Below the pieces are notes generated by a model. That model saw only the letters and a list, made by a program, of their open reading frames with translations, was not told the origin of the DNA and did no database searches. Below are positions 1 to 11,899 of a DNA stretch of 64,000 bases, piece after piece (the stretch's first letter is position 1; each line of letters starts with the position of its first letter). A program made the position numbers and the translations under genes. The stretch is from assembly GCA_030704615.1 (NCBI GenBank), contig CM060732.1, forward strand, positions 20,460,001-20,524,000. The letters are read 5' to 3'. Origin of the DNA: Takakia lepidozioides (Eukaryota > Streptophyta > Takakiopsida > Takakiales > Takakiaceae).

Positions 1-603
1 TTAGGTTCTCTCTCTCTCTCTTTCTCTTTAGCTTTGTCTCCTCCAGTTTTGTTTGAATTGAATGCTAAAACTTTGTCTTGGCTGAGTCTTCCGGTGTTGA
101 CACAGAAACTCAGTATATGTCTGATCCCTCTGTCAGGAATTGATGAAGTCGGTGGGGTGTTACGACATTTCCTGTGATAGAACATATGGCTGATTTTTGC
201 GATTACTCTTAGATTGACCTCCTCAGTTAGAATACAGCATCTTTTCTGGTTTCTTTCTTCTTCATGTTTTGTTTCCTCTTTATGTTCTGACTGGCTACTT
301 CACTTGATGGTTTGTCCTCTTTTTTGTTGTTTCTTTGCTCGTGCCTTTGTTATCAACTTGGAAAGTTCTCCTTCACCTTAGATGTGGCTTTCTCAATATT
401 TATTTTTGGTATCTTTTAACTGTGAGCTCAGAGTTTGGTAGGCTCTCACATATATACATATACATATATATATATATATATATTTTCTTCACCTTAGATG
501 TGGCTTTCTCAATATTTATTTTTAGTATCTTTTAACTGTGAGCTCAGAGTTTGGTAGGCTCTCACATATATACATATACATATACATATATATACATATA
601 TAT
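1..603. repeat. Dispersed intron repeat with an internal 117-bp tandem duplication and TA microsatellite
   Basis: Bases about 70-450 align, with substitutions, to 20,885-21,165 in an intron of the FIST-like gene (shared blocks around ctctgtcaggaa, ttgatg, gatgtggct and gtgagctcagagttt). Both copies are preceded by CT-rich runs, so this is probably a transposon remnant present in introns of two genes. Within it, about 370-486 is directly repeated at about 487-603; each unit holds ttcaccttagatgtggctt and ends in alternating TA/CATA repeats. Seen directly; the element family is not recognised. Confidence 0.7.
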
Positions 604-1595
604 ATATTTGTATGAATGGGTACACCTAGATTTAGCTGAAGTTGCAAAGCAATGATTTCTGAGGAGCACTTTCTACGCAGGGTGACAATGTTAGATGCTG
701 TCTCTATTGGTTGACATACCAAAAGGTTCTAAGTGTATCACGGCCTTTTCTCTTTGCTGCTAATTTGATGGATATTTATGTGGAGGTGCAGCGGGAGACC
801 ACAATGGGGCAGAGGGCAATGCAGTACCTGCTGGGGCTTGCTTCATTTGGGAACAACCGGCCTACATCTTCTGGTATCACCTCTTTTCTCTCTGTTCAAA
901 GCTTTACAAGCCAACTATGGAAATTACTGAAGTTACTGAATATACTTCCATGCAGTCACCTGGTAGTGTAACATTCCTTGTTTTAGCATACCTATGTCAG
1001 GCTGAGCTGTGAAATGTTGCAAGGAGAACTTGACAAACAATAGATCTTATGCCATTATCAGTCAGTAATTCGGTGGGGTTGCCCATAAGTGATGATAGAG
1101 ACAGAAGAGAGTCCAGAGAAGCTCCGAGGGGCCTAATTCTAATGCTCTGCCAGATTCATGAAGTGTTTGCCTTGCTATGTCCGGAGACGGAGTGCCTTAT
1201 GCAGGCATGCAGCTAACCATTTGGACTGACGACCTTTGGCAACAAGCAGTCTCTGAAAAGACAGTAGCTCCTCGTTACTGTGCAATATATTGGACAGGAG
1301 AAATAGAATTGGTCTTATGTCTGCCCTTCATCTCACATATTGGACTAGTCCTTTTTGTTGAGATAAACTATGTCACCTGCTTGTGTCAAACCAGAGATTT
1401 TGTAAACTAACTCTCAACGGCCCAACACCTGCTGGGGGAATGTGGAAATGTGGTGAACAATCCAAAAGCGATGAAAATGCTATAGTAGGGTTGTGAAGGA
1501 GAATCACAGAGAGAAAGCGCAAGGGTAAAAAATATGAGATAAATGCATTGCATGGAATCGTACTGTTATTTCATTGTATGGGAGTGGTCCAGCAG

Positions 1596-3707
1596 GAAGG
1601 ACAGGTGGCAGACATGGAAGAGGGGAGGTGTGGCAGTCCGCCTACAAAAGGCTCTCCATCCAACCTGCCAAACCTGGGCAGGAGCTTGCTGGGCTCTGGA
1701 GTGGAATATATGGTCCGCATGGCCTTGAAATTGTCACTGTTTCCTACACCAATGAGCACATAGTTGCTACTAAGGTTTTGGGTATATACTCTCTCTCCTC
1801 TCTTTCTATCTCCAGTCTCTCCCTGCCCACTAGGTAGTCTACTAAATGGGTGAACTTGATATGGGAGTAGATTAACGTCTCTGTGACCAAATGCGGGCCT
1901 TGTGACCCCTCGCCTATGTTTGTTTGACCTGAAACAGTTTGCGGTAGTGCCTTGTGATTTAGAGAAGGGGTCCCCTCCTTACACAGGCCATTCCCTGCAG
2001 CTCCTATGGAGTGATTATCCCTGAATGGTAACGAGCGAATCCCTACCGCTTGGGGGCAGCTTCAGTCAAAGTGGGCAGGTGCATGCTCTGGCTTGCATGC
2101 TGCTAGGGTATGCCCGTGTTTAAATCTCTTAACTGCTATAAATACATATCATTTTCCAGATAATGCTCCTATTCCCCAGGGTGATTGCTGGGAGCTGGTT
2201 ACTTATGCCAAAACTGAGCTTCTTGTGTAGTTTTCGGGGTGAATCTCAGGATGGACATCATGTCCTTAAAAACTACTTTCTCAAGTTTAAGCTTGGAGCA
2301 TCTGGCTGATGGCACCATCTCAAGACTCGGTAACTTGGTGCATTGAAGGTGATTATGTGTCACTAGACTGAAATTTAAACTCGGGGCGGGGAGTCTACCT
2401 TTGACCAGTAAACAGATGCAGAGAATAAAGGGAGATTGTCAATGCCCAATGTGCAGGCAGCCTGAAGACAATATCCATTTTCTGATACCCTTTTCGGATC
2501 GGAGTATTCCCATCTGAGAGCAGCCCTCTTCAGGACCATCGACCCTTCACCTCTGTAGTTCATGTTTCTTTGAGGACTAACAATTGTCTCCTGAGTGCAT
2601 GAAAAGCTACCTAGTTAGACTTGAGTGTTTCCAGGATTTCAATGGCAAATGGTCATGAAACCAGTTGTTTAGCTGTATTTCTGGAAGGATAAAATCCTTT
2701 CATCTTTGCTTCTCATGGCTCTCCTTGGAGCCTCTCTGCTCCACTTTAAGAGGCCTGCTGAGACCTTCACTTCTTTTCTTTCTACTCCATTTTCAATCTG
2801 GAATGCATAAGCTCCAGTGAGTCAAATTCTTTGTTCTGCAATTTTTCCTGCAGGAGATCCCAATGTGCCATGTGGAGAGGTCACATTCAAAGTGAGCATT
2901 GCTTCTGAGTCATTTGACATACCTGCCAACTGGCAGCAAATGGCTGCCTTACTTCCTGTAACCTCTGGCAGCAACAATGCGGTCAAGCTTGCTAAAGTGT
3001 AAGCACAGGCAGCCATTTAGATGATTGGACCAATTGTTTTCTCCTGTTTTCTGAGAAAGTTTAAATCTGAGGTTTTATTGATGGCATGTTGAGAATAGGC
3101 TCTCTTTCTGTGCAAACTTGGGGTGGGGTCTCTGGTCACAAGGCTACAGCAAACGAAGTCTTATTAGTACATTCTCACTCTCTCTCTCTCCCTCTCTCTC
3201 TCGTGCTAATTCCTTTCCATGAGTTCATACCTTTGTATGCAAATCTCCCATAGTCCTGCTCCAGTAGGGTGGGCATCAATTCTGCAGTGACAGTCTCTGC
3301 TTCTCTACCCTCCATTATGTTTTTGTCTTTTCATTGTCTTCCATCAAGGCTCCCCTTGTCCAGTTCTATCTCTCACAGCAACGCCTCTTATGTATTCTCC
3401 TTTACGCACTCTGGTCTCTTCCCTCCACAGCTATTGTATGCAGATAGGTGATATGTCTATTGAGAGACCCTACCATGAGGTTTGCAGGTACCAAGGGCAG
3501 GGACGCATTGCGGGCTTTAATTTTCAGGATCCAGAGTGGGTTTCAGGGCATCTCCTGGTGGACAATAGAGGGAACATGTCCCTTATGTGGGAAAACAACT
3601 TGAATATCCAGTTCCAGCGTTTTGATCTTCCAACCCTGTATGCCACTCAGAAGCATAGGGAAGCTTTGTTCCAAGCACCGGGTCCCAGTGAACTACAAAG
3701 ACCTTAA
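1596..3707 (+). CDS. FBXO31-like F-box protein, C-terminal exons
   Basis: Three exons fit one frame: about 1596-1781 (donor gtatat), 2854-2998 (acceptor ctgcag, donor gtaagc) and 3431-3707 (acceptor ccacag, stop TAA), with matching phases 1/2 and 2/1. The product carries the hallmarks of the FBXO31 C-terminal domain: LWSGIYGPHGLEIV, then GDPNVPCGEVTF, then YQGQGRIAGFNF followed by a W-E-N core. Human FBXO31 has GLFKGTYGSHGLEIV, TGDPNIPAG and YGTGLIAGHGF at the corresponding places. FBXO31 proteins are substrate adaptors of SCF ubiquitin ligases. The F-box itself is not visible and should lie upstream, outside the window or in unassigned exons; the open stretch 764-870 is a possible earlier exon. 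Introns hold LINE scraps. Family assignment is fairly secure; the 5' limit of the first exon is not. Confidence 0.75.
2366..2572 (+). mobile_element. LINE 3' fragment in the intron of the F-box gene
   Basis: Matches the 3' coding end of the LINE at 27.4-31.6 kb, including the CPMC...EDNIHFL block of the C-terminal zinc-knuckle-like motif (about 2440-2490). It is degenerate and 5'-truncated, and is best explained as a dead insertion. Confidence 0.75.
3118..3205 (+). mobile_element. LINE 3'-terminal fragment plus CT repeat
   Basis: Carries the 3' end shared by the LINE copies (ggctacagcaaac followed by tagtacattctc) and then a CT microsatellite. It lies in the last intron of the F-box gene. 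The part between this and the fragment at 2366 is missing or unrecognisable. Confidence 0.65.
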
Positions 3708-5456
3708 TGGTCAAAATTATGAACACTTTATACAGGGATGGCTTAGGGCCTGGACTTGCATATTCTCAACAGCTCTTCATGGGCAACTCAACTCTGTGTA
3801 GCCATTAGGTGGTGGAGCATTTCATTCAAGAATTTGTAGGTGTTGTCTGTGAAAGACGTCCAGCTTTACCGGTGACAGGAATTCCTCTACACATTCGTGT
3901 ACGTTAGGTTTGTGGCTAGAGCTGCTGGAAGGCCAGCTCCAGAAAATTTCTTGACTAGAGTAGCTTTGAGCTGGTGTAGCTAGAAACTGGCATGGGATTT
4001 TCCAAATCAACTGAAACCAGCTACAACCAGAGGGCCAGGCTACTGTATTGCAAGTGAGCAAGCTTTTTGGAGAGCAATGAATTTGGTGGACATTGGTGCA
4101 AGTCAGAAAGCTCAGGGGGTTTGTCGGTTCGAACAGTTTTGGATGGTCAGAAAGTAATCACTGCAATGTTTCATGGCTGGAGCTGGCTTTAGGCTATGGC
4201 TGTGTGGTGGTAGCTTGCAGTTGCATCTTTCACTTTGTCCAGTAATTTTTCTGTATAACATTTTGGTCTTCACTTGGTAAGATGTTTTTGGCCTCCAACT
4301 GGCAGGAGCAGGAGTGTTGCTTTGTGGGAGAGAAAAAAGAAAAAGAAACTTGAAAACTCTCCTGGATGCCCAACAAACGGATGGTGTACCAAGAGGGAGA
4401 AGAACTAGAATTTGTGTGATGACCAGTGGAGGCCCAGCAGACTGCCAAACGGAACTTTGAGATGGCATTGAAAACCACAACAATGTTCGATTGTTACTCA
4501 AAAGTTCGTAAAAGTCTGTGTAAGATGGAGGATGAAGCCCAAGCCAAGGAAGCTATGGGGCCTGTCACAGGACTGCATCACAATCAAAGAAAGCACTACA
4601 ACCACGCCTGAGTTACTGATGAGTGCTGTCGGAGCTTGCTGATCTGCAGCTTGATATATAACTAGTAATCTTTGGGGCGGACCCAAAATCAATCTTCGAG
4701 GTAGTCACCTGAATTGCCAATTGCATAGAGGAAACACTGAAACAGGTGACCAGTTTACTTCTACTATGATAAGTGTCTTCCGTTTGGGTCTTGTAAGATG
4801 TTTCCTGGGGTATAAGCCTCCCCGGCCTTTTGAGTGCTTATTTTGTCCACTCCCTGCAATCTCAGGGCCTCCTCACCCTTATAAAAAAAACAAAGAGAAA
4901 AAAAGATGTTGCCTAGTCGCCAACTTGAGTCTGGCGGGGCAAGATAGTGAATAGTTCTTGGTTTACTAGTCATCACTAGGGCATCACTACCGTTAAAACC
5001 GTTGCAGTTCAAATGCGGAGCCCTGGAAGATCAGGGGAGGAGTAGGGAGTTGGGTTTTTTCTAACTAGTGTTTCCTTTGTGATTGATCTGGGTGTTGTCG
5101 TTTTCCTCGTAGGTGAGGAGAAGAAGAAAAAGAAGACGGCGGAAATCAGTCTACGGAGTGCTCCGAGAGGAAGAATCACACACTGATGTGGGCATTGGTC
5201 ATGTTCCAAGAAGGATAGAATTCTATTACGTCCTCACAGAGACCTAGGCCGAGAGATGGACCGGGGTAGCGGAGGGCCAAAGCCGTCGAAGGACGATTTC
5301 TTTGTCTGGTTTTCCAAATCTTCGTAATAAAGCGCAACGTTAAATGGAACCAACGTGACCTTCACCCATTTGAGATAGCACAGGTTTCTTGCGAGTGACC
5401 GTCCTCCATCCCTGCACATTTGAGCCCCAACCGAGAACTGTCAGTATTTCTGAAGA
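3708..5456. other. Intergenic, no gene recognised
   Basis: Open frames on both strands are short and overlap. The only stretch with a protein-like look is about 4426-4611 on the plus strand (QQTAKRNFEMALKTTT...), with no recognised family. The segment just before 5457 probably holds the promoter and 5' UTR of the next gene, but no clear TATA box was found. Confidence 0.4.
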
Positions 5457-8400
5457 ATGGAGTTCTCATCTCGGAAGCCTTTGCAGGCCTCTGGGGCGGC
5501 AAATAGTGAACAAGGTAACCTGAGAAGGAAGAAGAAGGGGTCTCTCGGTGGTCTATGTGACGAAGACAAGCGCAAAGTGGCCAATCTCGTTCATCAGGTG
5601 AAGATGAAGAGGAAGTAGATTTGTTGTGCATAAGAAGGAAGCTTGCAAGGCCTAAAGAAAGTTCCAAATGTGGGGATTCTATATCATACTGAGACCCACA
5701 GAGAACAGGGAGATCAGTCCCAACTTTTCTTGTGCTTCCAGTGGTCTTTGAGATTTTCCTCGACATTCTGGGGGTTTGCTGTCTAGAACTCACCTCTTCT
5801 CTCTGTTTCTCCCTGGCTGTCTCCCTCACTGTAATAGGTTGTGGGCTTTGCAGGTGATCTACGCCCTCGGAGAAATAGATCGGTTGTGTAAGTTGCTAGA
5901 AACCGAACGTGCAATACATGCATCACAAATGACCAAGCTACGCCTTCAGAACCATGAAATTGCTGCAGAGGTTTCCAATATCCTTCAAATCACGTTTAGT
6001 TTACATACGTACTGGGCATTCAGGGCAAGAGCAGACTCACAGTGACTTAGTAGAAATCTTTGACCCCGTGTTCTCTTTTGTCCACCGATTACTTCATCGG
6101 TACTCCTGGCAAGAAAACACTTCTAAAACGATATCCCACACACAAAGAGGTAGCTAGAGAGACAGACATGGAGATGGAGGTGCCTATCTGGGTTGTTTTC
6201 CCTCCCCCTCATGAAATGGAAAATAAACCCAGAAGGATTTTCTTGGCTTGCCAAGATATGGCGTTGTACTGAACACACCAATTGTGCAAATATGCTCCTT
6301 TCCTAACTCAAAATGAAATCATCACACACTAGTTCTTTTAGTCTCTTGATGTGATTTCTCTCTAAAGTGAATGAGAAACGAAATGAACTGGTACTGTATA
6401 ACCCCCGTGAAAAGAAAGATAGAAAAGAAGGAGAAGCACACTGTATTGTCCACAGGAAGAAAGAATTAGGGGTTGGTGCAAAAGACATAAACTTAACCTG
6501 GCAGCATCAGTACATCTGCGGTTGAAAGTCTCGAGTCTCCAATATCTTCCTCCAGGCCACCATGCCAGAGTAAACCCACTGCTCTATACCTGGTATAGTC
6601 ATCACACTGTTGCTTTCTTGGCTCTGCCTTTATATTTGCTGTTTGTTAGTCAGCAAATGTATGTTTCTCTCTCACACCCTCTTTCAACATGAATTCTGAA
6701 AGTTTTGATTTTCAGCTGAATTCTTCACCATCGTCACTGGTATGATGCCTGCCAGGTGTCCTCCCTTCAAGGGTATCGTATCTCGCCCCTTCTCTCTCCA
6801 ATCCAGGAAGACAAAGACCAGGAGCCTGAGAATGAGACACCATGCAATTCAACATGCGCAGCAGATGCCAAGCAGACGAAAGCAGTCGACACAGCTCATG
6901 CAAACAGAGAAAATGAGCTTGCAAGGTTGCAAGAAATGTTCGGGAACATGGAAAGGGAGATCTTGGGAGAGATTACCAATGAATCTGTTCAATCAGACCA
7001 GAGGGAGTTGATAACCATGGAAAGATTTCCCGTGGAGCAAGCATGCACTTCAGGAGCAGACTTGAGAGAGAGAAATGTCTCACCCAATTTGAGGTTTCGG
7101 CTCAAACAAAAAGAAAATTTGAACCCTGAGAGAATTGGACAGGGGGGCAGTGGCAGGAAGACAGTGGAGAGGGGGAGTGAAGCAGATACGGCTACTCGGT
7201 CACCATGGTCATCACCCCCAAGGAACATGGGCATCCCACTTGAAGCATCTGGAAACCACGTCCTGTCCTCTTCCCAATCAACAAACCCTTCTCAAATTCC
7301 TCCAGTTCTTGAGTTTAGCTCGAGTGCCTTCTGCCCGGTGGTAAGCAAGTCAGCACCCATGGAGACTTTGAAGACTCCATGCAATACCATGTACACAGAG
7401 GATGCACAGAAGGTGAAATTTTCAGCAGTTGCCACAGGTCATAAAAACACAGTCAATGAGCTTGCGAGGTTGCAAGAGATATTTGGAAACATAGGGCAGG
7501 GAATCTTGGGAGAGATTTCCAATGAATCTGCTCAGTCAGATCAAGGCAGGAGAGGGAGCATGGAGAGATATGCTGCGGAGCTACTGAGCACTTCCAGGAC
7601 AGACTTGAGGGCCAGTGGCAAGAAGGAAGTGGAAAGGGGGTCTGAACCAGTTCCAGGCATCCAATCCCAATGGTCCTCGGCCCCAAGAACTACTAGCATC
7701 CTACTGGATGCCCAACAGAGTCAAGTGGTGTCCTCTTCAAACCCTCCTATTCAGCATCCAGCTCCTCATTTTTGTGTGAGTGACCAGACCCCTGTCATGA
7801 ACGAGTCACCACCCATGGGAACTCCTTTACAACAGCCAGTAGGCGCAACCTCTGTTCCCCTTAAAGCTGTGGTGTCACAAGGGAATGCATCAGTTGCCAA
7901 ATTGAGGTTTGATCCATCTATGGGGGAAGATGGTGTTTTCTACTACACCTCCTGCAAGGATCAGCCAGAGGAGCATAGCGACCCAAAGAAGAAGGAAAAT
8001 CAGAATGCAGCTGGGCAGAGCTGGGAAAGAAGAGAGAGGCTGGAGAGGGGACCTGATATCAATCATTCTACAGACAGACGAATTGAGAGAGATGAGCAGA
8101 AGATATTGCAGCCAGGCGGATCTATTGCTAAGACTTTGGCAGGTCAGAATTCTTCCCAGTGCCAAGGAGATATCTTCAAGGATCCTCCCATTGATGACTA
8201 TCCCGGGTTTGCCACAGATGTCTCTAACAACATTGACTTTGACTACCTTGACTTCGACTACCCTGTAGAGAGCAATGTAGAGAGCAATGAACTTGGGATG
8301 CATGACGTGGCCTTACACAGGGATTTAGGAAGGAGTTTCATTTTCCCTATCGTCTTGCCTAAGTCCCACCAGGGGATGGGCCTCAAATGCAATACTTGTG

Positions 8401-8771
8401 GGGCTCCAATGGATACACGGGAGGCAAAGCAAGAGCAGCAACCAAGAGCAGGTAATACAAAACCCCATAAAAACCAAGATGTCCATGTAGTATCAAGCAG
8501 TAATCAAAAATATTCCGAGTGCCATGCGACAGTCCAATCTGTAAGGCATGGGCGGGCCATAGCAGGTTTGGGAGAACCAAGACTCCAGAACCTGTATGAC
8601 ATCTCTCTCCTTGACCTTGTCAATGAGCTGGAGATGGAGAGAACAAATGGGGTATCTGAGAAGAAAATTCTTGGCAGTGGTTCCATATCAAAAGCCAACA
8701 TGGGTGAGAGAGCTTCCAGTGGGAGTAAAACATCCATGAAGGAGCAGAGGTTGGTTGATGGGTTCCGATAG
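5457..8771 (+). CDS. Unrecognised coiled-coil protein with one long exon
   Basis: Proposed exons: 5457-5597 (ATG, 47 codons, donor CAG|GTGAAG), 5854-5970 (39 codons, acceptor ttgcag) and 6807-8771 (655 codons including TAG, acceptor after a pyrimidine-rich tract ending atccag). All junctions are phase 0. The N-terminus is basic. Exon 2 is a short amphipathic coil (LGEIDRLCKLLETERAIHAS onward). The long exon is Ser/Gln/Glu-rich and probably disordered, with a duplicated module NELARLQEMFGNM...LGEI near residues 140-170 and again in the second quarter; a similar acidic helix LVNELEMER occurs near the C-terminus. A small N-terminal coil plus a long disordered tail is the architecture of shugoshins, but the basic C-terminal SGO motif was not found, so no function is assigned. 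More exons may lie in 5971-6806. Confidence 0.5.
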
Positions 8772-10193
8772 ATCGGATGTGTGAACCTTCACGTGGGCCC
8801 TGGCTGTTGGTTCTTATGGCCCGGTCTGTATGACATTTTCCGTGGATCTGAACCAGTTCAAGATCTAACCACAGCTTCAAAATTGGTGACTACCTACACT
8901 TGTTGACAACCTGCATTCAGATGAGAGTAGGCTGATTACTCCAATTTCACATAAGACAGTTCTCGGTAGTTCCCTATTTCACGATTAGGTACTACCAATC
9001 TTACTAGGGTCCAAAAGCAATTCATAATTCATTCTCAAAACATGATGCAAGGCCTTCACATTCCAATTTGATGAGTGAGAGGCTCCTTGGCACAGAGCAG
9101 ACACTAGCAAAAGGAATTTACTGATTGAAACTAGCGAAACAGTTCAGCATGACAAGGGTCAGTAGTAGGGCCAGTTAAAGAAACTCAAGTGAACATAGAA
9201 TGCCAAAATCGGCCGTGAAGACTTCCAAAGACAGTTTGGGGACTTCATACCTTGGTTGTTGCAAGGTCAAGTGGTAGAGTGATACCACTCAACCATGATG
9301 TCAAATGTAAAACAGGACGTGGACTATCTTGGTCATGCTCTCACCAGGATGTCCTTCTTAACACTTCCCATAATTGCATAGCAACTAATGATCAACAACA
9401 GCAAACAAAGCCACTGAAAAACCTGCAAATGGAAGAATTTTATCTCTGATGACAAGCACCCAGCGTTGTGTTCGCATCCTTCCTCATGTGGTTTCCATTG
9501 AATTTGAAGGAGACTCGCATTGCTCGTGACTAAAATTTCTGCAAAATTTCTGCAAAACTCCCAAGAAAAAGTACGCTCGCAAGCTCGGGCTGCAAATGGA
9601 AGTGCAACTCCTCCACTACACGAAAGTAACACCAAAGGCAGTTGCCCGGTGATGCTGACAACTTCCAAGTAGAAACTAATGGTCTCTTCTCTACCTATAT
9701 TTTTTCAAGCCCGATTAGACAACCCGGCGCCCTCTCTAGGTGTCCCTAGCATATTCGCATCATAGGATTTGTACATAAAACACAATGTGGCGAACGACTG
9801 CATTTCGTCATGAGAGGAGACCGCCTGTCAGAAAAGCTACTGCAGGAAATCTCGCGCACCCTGAAAGCCACAAAATGATACATAGAAAGAGAATGTTGCT
9901 GTCTTCATGTTTCAGATACATACAACAGAAGAGAAATTTTCTCCTTAGATCGTCAAACCAAACAATACAGTTGTTACAATTGTATAGTGCACTTTAATGT
10001 TTTCCACATTCTACACATCCCGTAAGGTCGCACCAAAACAGCCGAGCGGGTTCGAGTGTAACCGGCCCTCAGCTTCGACAGTGGAAAGACCGCACAGCGG
10101 CATTCAGCTCTAAACATCAGTGAAGGACCGATCTCTTGCCCTGCAAGCTACCAGATCTATAGAAACCATTCTTTTGAGATTTGCAAGAAAGAC
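8772..10193. other. Intergenic, no gene recognised
   Basis: No convincing exon, RNA gene or transposon end was seen. The last 200 bases or so are presumably the 3' UTR and terminator of the minus-strand gene that follows. Confidence 0.4.
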
Positions 10194-10787
10194 CTAGTAT
10201 CTGGACATTTCCTGTGACGGGGGTGGCGCGATTTCACGTGGATTTATCTTTCCATCCCTCTTGTCCAGCTCCAACTTGTGCTGCGTCTGAATGCAGGCGC
10301 ACACAGTACAGTAAGAGATGTCCGCAATACGGTCCGTGACCAAGGCAGCCTCATCGATGAAAGGTACATTCGTCAGCGAAGCCACCAGCCAGCAGATGCA
10401 GTTGAGATACTGCGCATAGAACATACTCGCAATAATGCAGTTATCACATTTGGTGTTCTGGATCTGCATCGCATCCTGCAGCATGAACCTGGTGGCCGAT
10501 ACCGACAAGGTGAAACACAATGTGGCCTCCACTATAGCGCAGAATTGTGGGCAGCTCTGCTCCCCACACGACCCACTGCAGGGCATCCCCCCTCCACAAC
10601 ATTGGTACCGCGACCAGTCATTGTACAACACCCTCCCCCGCAGCCCATAAGCCGCACAGCAGGGGCACAACATGCTGTACAAGCAGAAGAGCGTGTCGTC
10701 GACTGGCGCACTCATCAGCGGCGAATGCCACATGTTTGGCAAGCCCTTCCTTGCCTCAAACACCTGTGCATTCTTCGAATACGCCAT
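10194..10787 (-). CDS. Cys-rich PLAC8-like conserved plant protein
   Basis: A single uninterrupted frame of 197 residues. The Met at 10785-10787 is chosen because family members begin shortly before a WHS motif; the frame is open 29 codons further upstream, but that part is a low-complexity Arg/Glu run read from a CT-rich leader. The body has CPCCAAY, then YNDWSRYQCCGGGMPCSGSC, CPQFC, an SxxSATRFMLQD segment, CDNCI, a hydrophobic membrane-like stretch, YCxVCACxQTQHK and a C-terminal MSRY. This Cys pattern belongs to a conserved land-plant family related to PLAC8/DUF614 proteins, thought to be membrane-associated; the biochemical role is not established. The gene looks intact, with no frameshift and all Cys blocks present, unlike most of this window. 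Confidence 0.85.
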   Translation of the reverse strand: MAYSKNAQVFEARKGLPNMWHSPLMSAPVDDTLFCLYSMLCPCCAAYGLRGRVLYNDWSRYQCCGGGMPCSGSCGEQSCPQFCAIVEATLCFTLSVSATRFMLQDAMQIQNTKCDNCIIASMFYAQYLNCICWLVASLTNVPFIDEAALVTDRIADISYCTVCACIQTQHKLELDKRDGKINPREIAPPPSQEMSRY

Positions 10788-10990
10788 CGCCCACCCCTCC
10801 CACAGCGAGATCTTACTTAGCCCCAGGAGGGATTCTTCCCTCTCTCTGTCTCTCCCTCGCTCTGTCTCTCTCACGATCGCTTCATGCGGTTTAAAGAAAA
10901 GGATCGGAGGTGGATGAAGAGCTCCTCGGATGCATCAGCGTGGATGAACAAAGAACGATGTAGAGGAGAGAATGGATGCCATGTAGGTGA
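10788..10990 (-). promoter_or_regulatory. CT-rich leader/promoter region of the PLAC8-like gene
   Basis: On the minus strand this is a GA-rich run (plus strand ctctctctgtctctccctcgctctgtctctctc at about 10,835-10,873) just upstream of the start codon. Pyrimidine or GA-repeat leaders are common near plant core promoters. No TATA box is evident, so the promoter role is inferred from position. Confidence 0.4.
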
Positions 10991-10999
10991 GCGTAAGAA

Positions 11000-11890
11000 G
11001 GATGAACCTCTGTAATCGTGGACGGCATAGTCGAATGAACGTGATTCTGTGATGGATGGATTCACGACAGTATTTGTCGCCTTGCGACACTCTGCTAACG
11101 CGTCTTTGCGTAGCTAATCTATCTTCATCCTTCAAAGGCTGGGATTGGATGAAGGTTTGCATCCGACGATCAGGATCACAGAGACCGAAGCGTCCGCTTC
11201 GCCGACACTTTCAATGGCGGGAACCCTCCGGTCCGAAGATAATTCTTTCGCATGACATTGTGAGACCTTCGGTTAGTGGTAATAGTCGGTGGATAAACCA
11301 GCGCACTGATTGTCTATAGTGTAGGAGGCTAGGTATGGTGCACTACGATGATTTGGACAAGTTGGTGCGAAAGTCCCTATTGCCTAAGGACTGAGTTAGG
11401 ACGCGGTGGGATGAGCCCACTCTGCCTCCTCTCTTGCAACGGTGGGGCTCAACGTTGTGCATGTTTCCCACAAATTGTTTTGCGTGAAGTGTGGTAGCGC
11501 CCCTAGTCGGTAACGAAGGTGAGCGACTATGAGTAGTAGTGGGACCCACGTTGGTGGTAGCGAGAAAGATGACTATGGAGCGGCGCATGTAGAGGTGCCT
11601 TACGAAGCCCGGAAGATTGCGGTGGGCCCTTCTCCTTCTCCTGGAGTAAACATCGAGAAGAGGCAGCGACGGTAATAGCCACTAGGCAGCAGTGACGGTA
11701 ACAGCCACAAGGCAGCAACGACGAAGGAGAGCGCAATCCAATGACAGCACTCCGATCCAGCGTCGAGCGAATAGGGTCGACATAGCAACTTCAGCAACCA
11801 TGTTAGCATACGACCAGCCAGGACAGGAAGATGCTCCCGCATACGTACTGCACGTACCAGAGATAATGTTTTCGTGCGATCCCCAGTGTC
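11000..11890. other. Intergenic, no gene recognised
   Basis: Short overlapping frames only. It may include upstream regulatory sequence of the minus-strand PLAC8-like gene and the 5' part of the decayed retroelement that follows. Imperfect repeats such as ggcagc.acggtaa.agccac occur at about 11,660-11,715. Confidence 0.35.
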
Positions 11891-11899
11891 GAGGTCATG

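Noticed and set aside
5362-5829. Minus-strand frame of 155 codons
   Set aside because: It is antisense to the first exon and intron of the coiled-coil gene and shows low-complexity Ser/Arg composition.
10278-10820. Plus-strand frames of 180 and 115 codons at the PLAC8-like gene
   Set aside because: They overlap the well-supported minus-strand Cys-rich protein and have no family resemblance.
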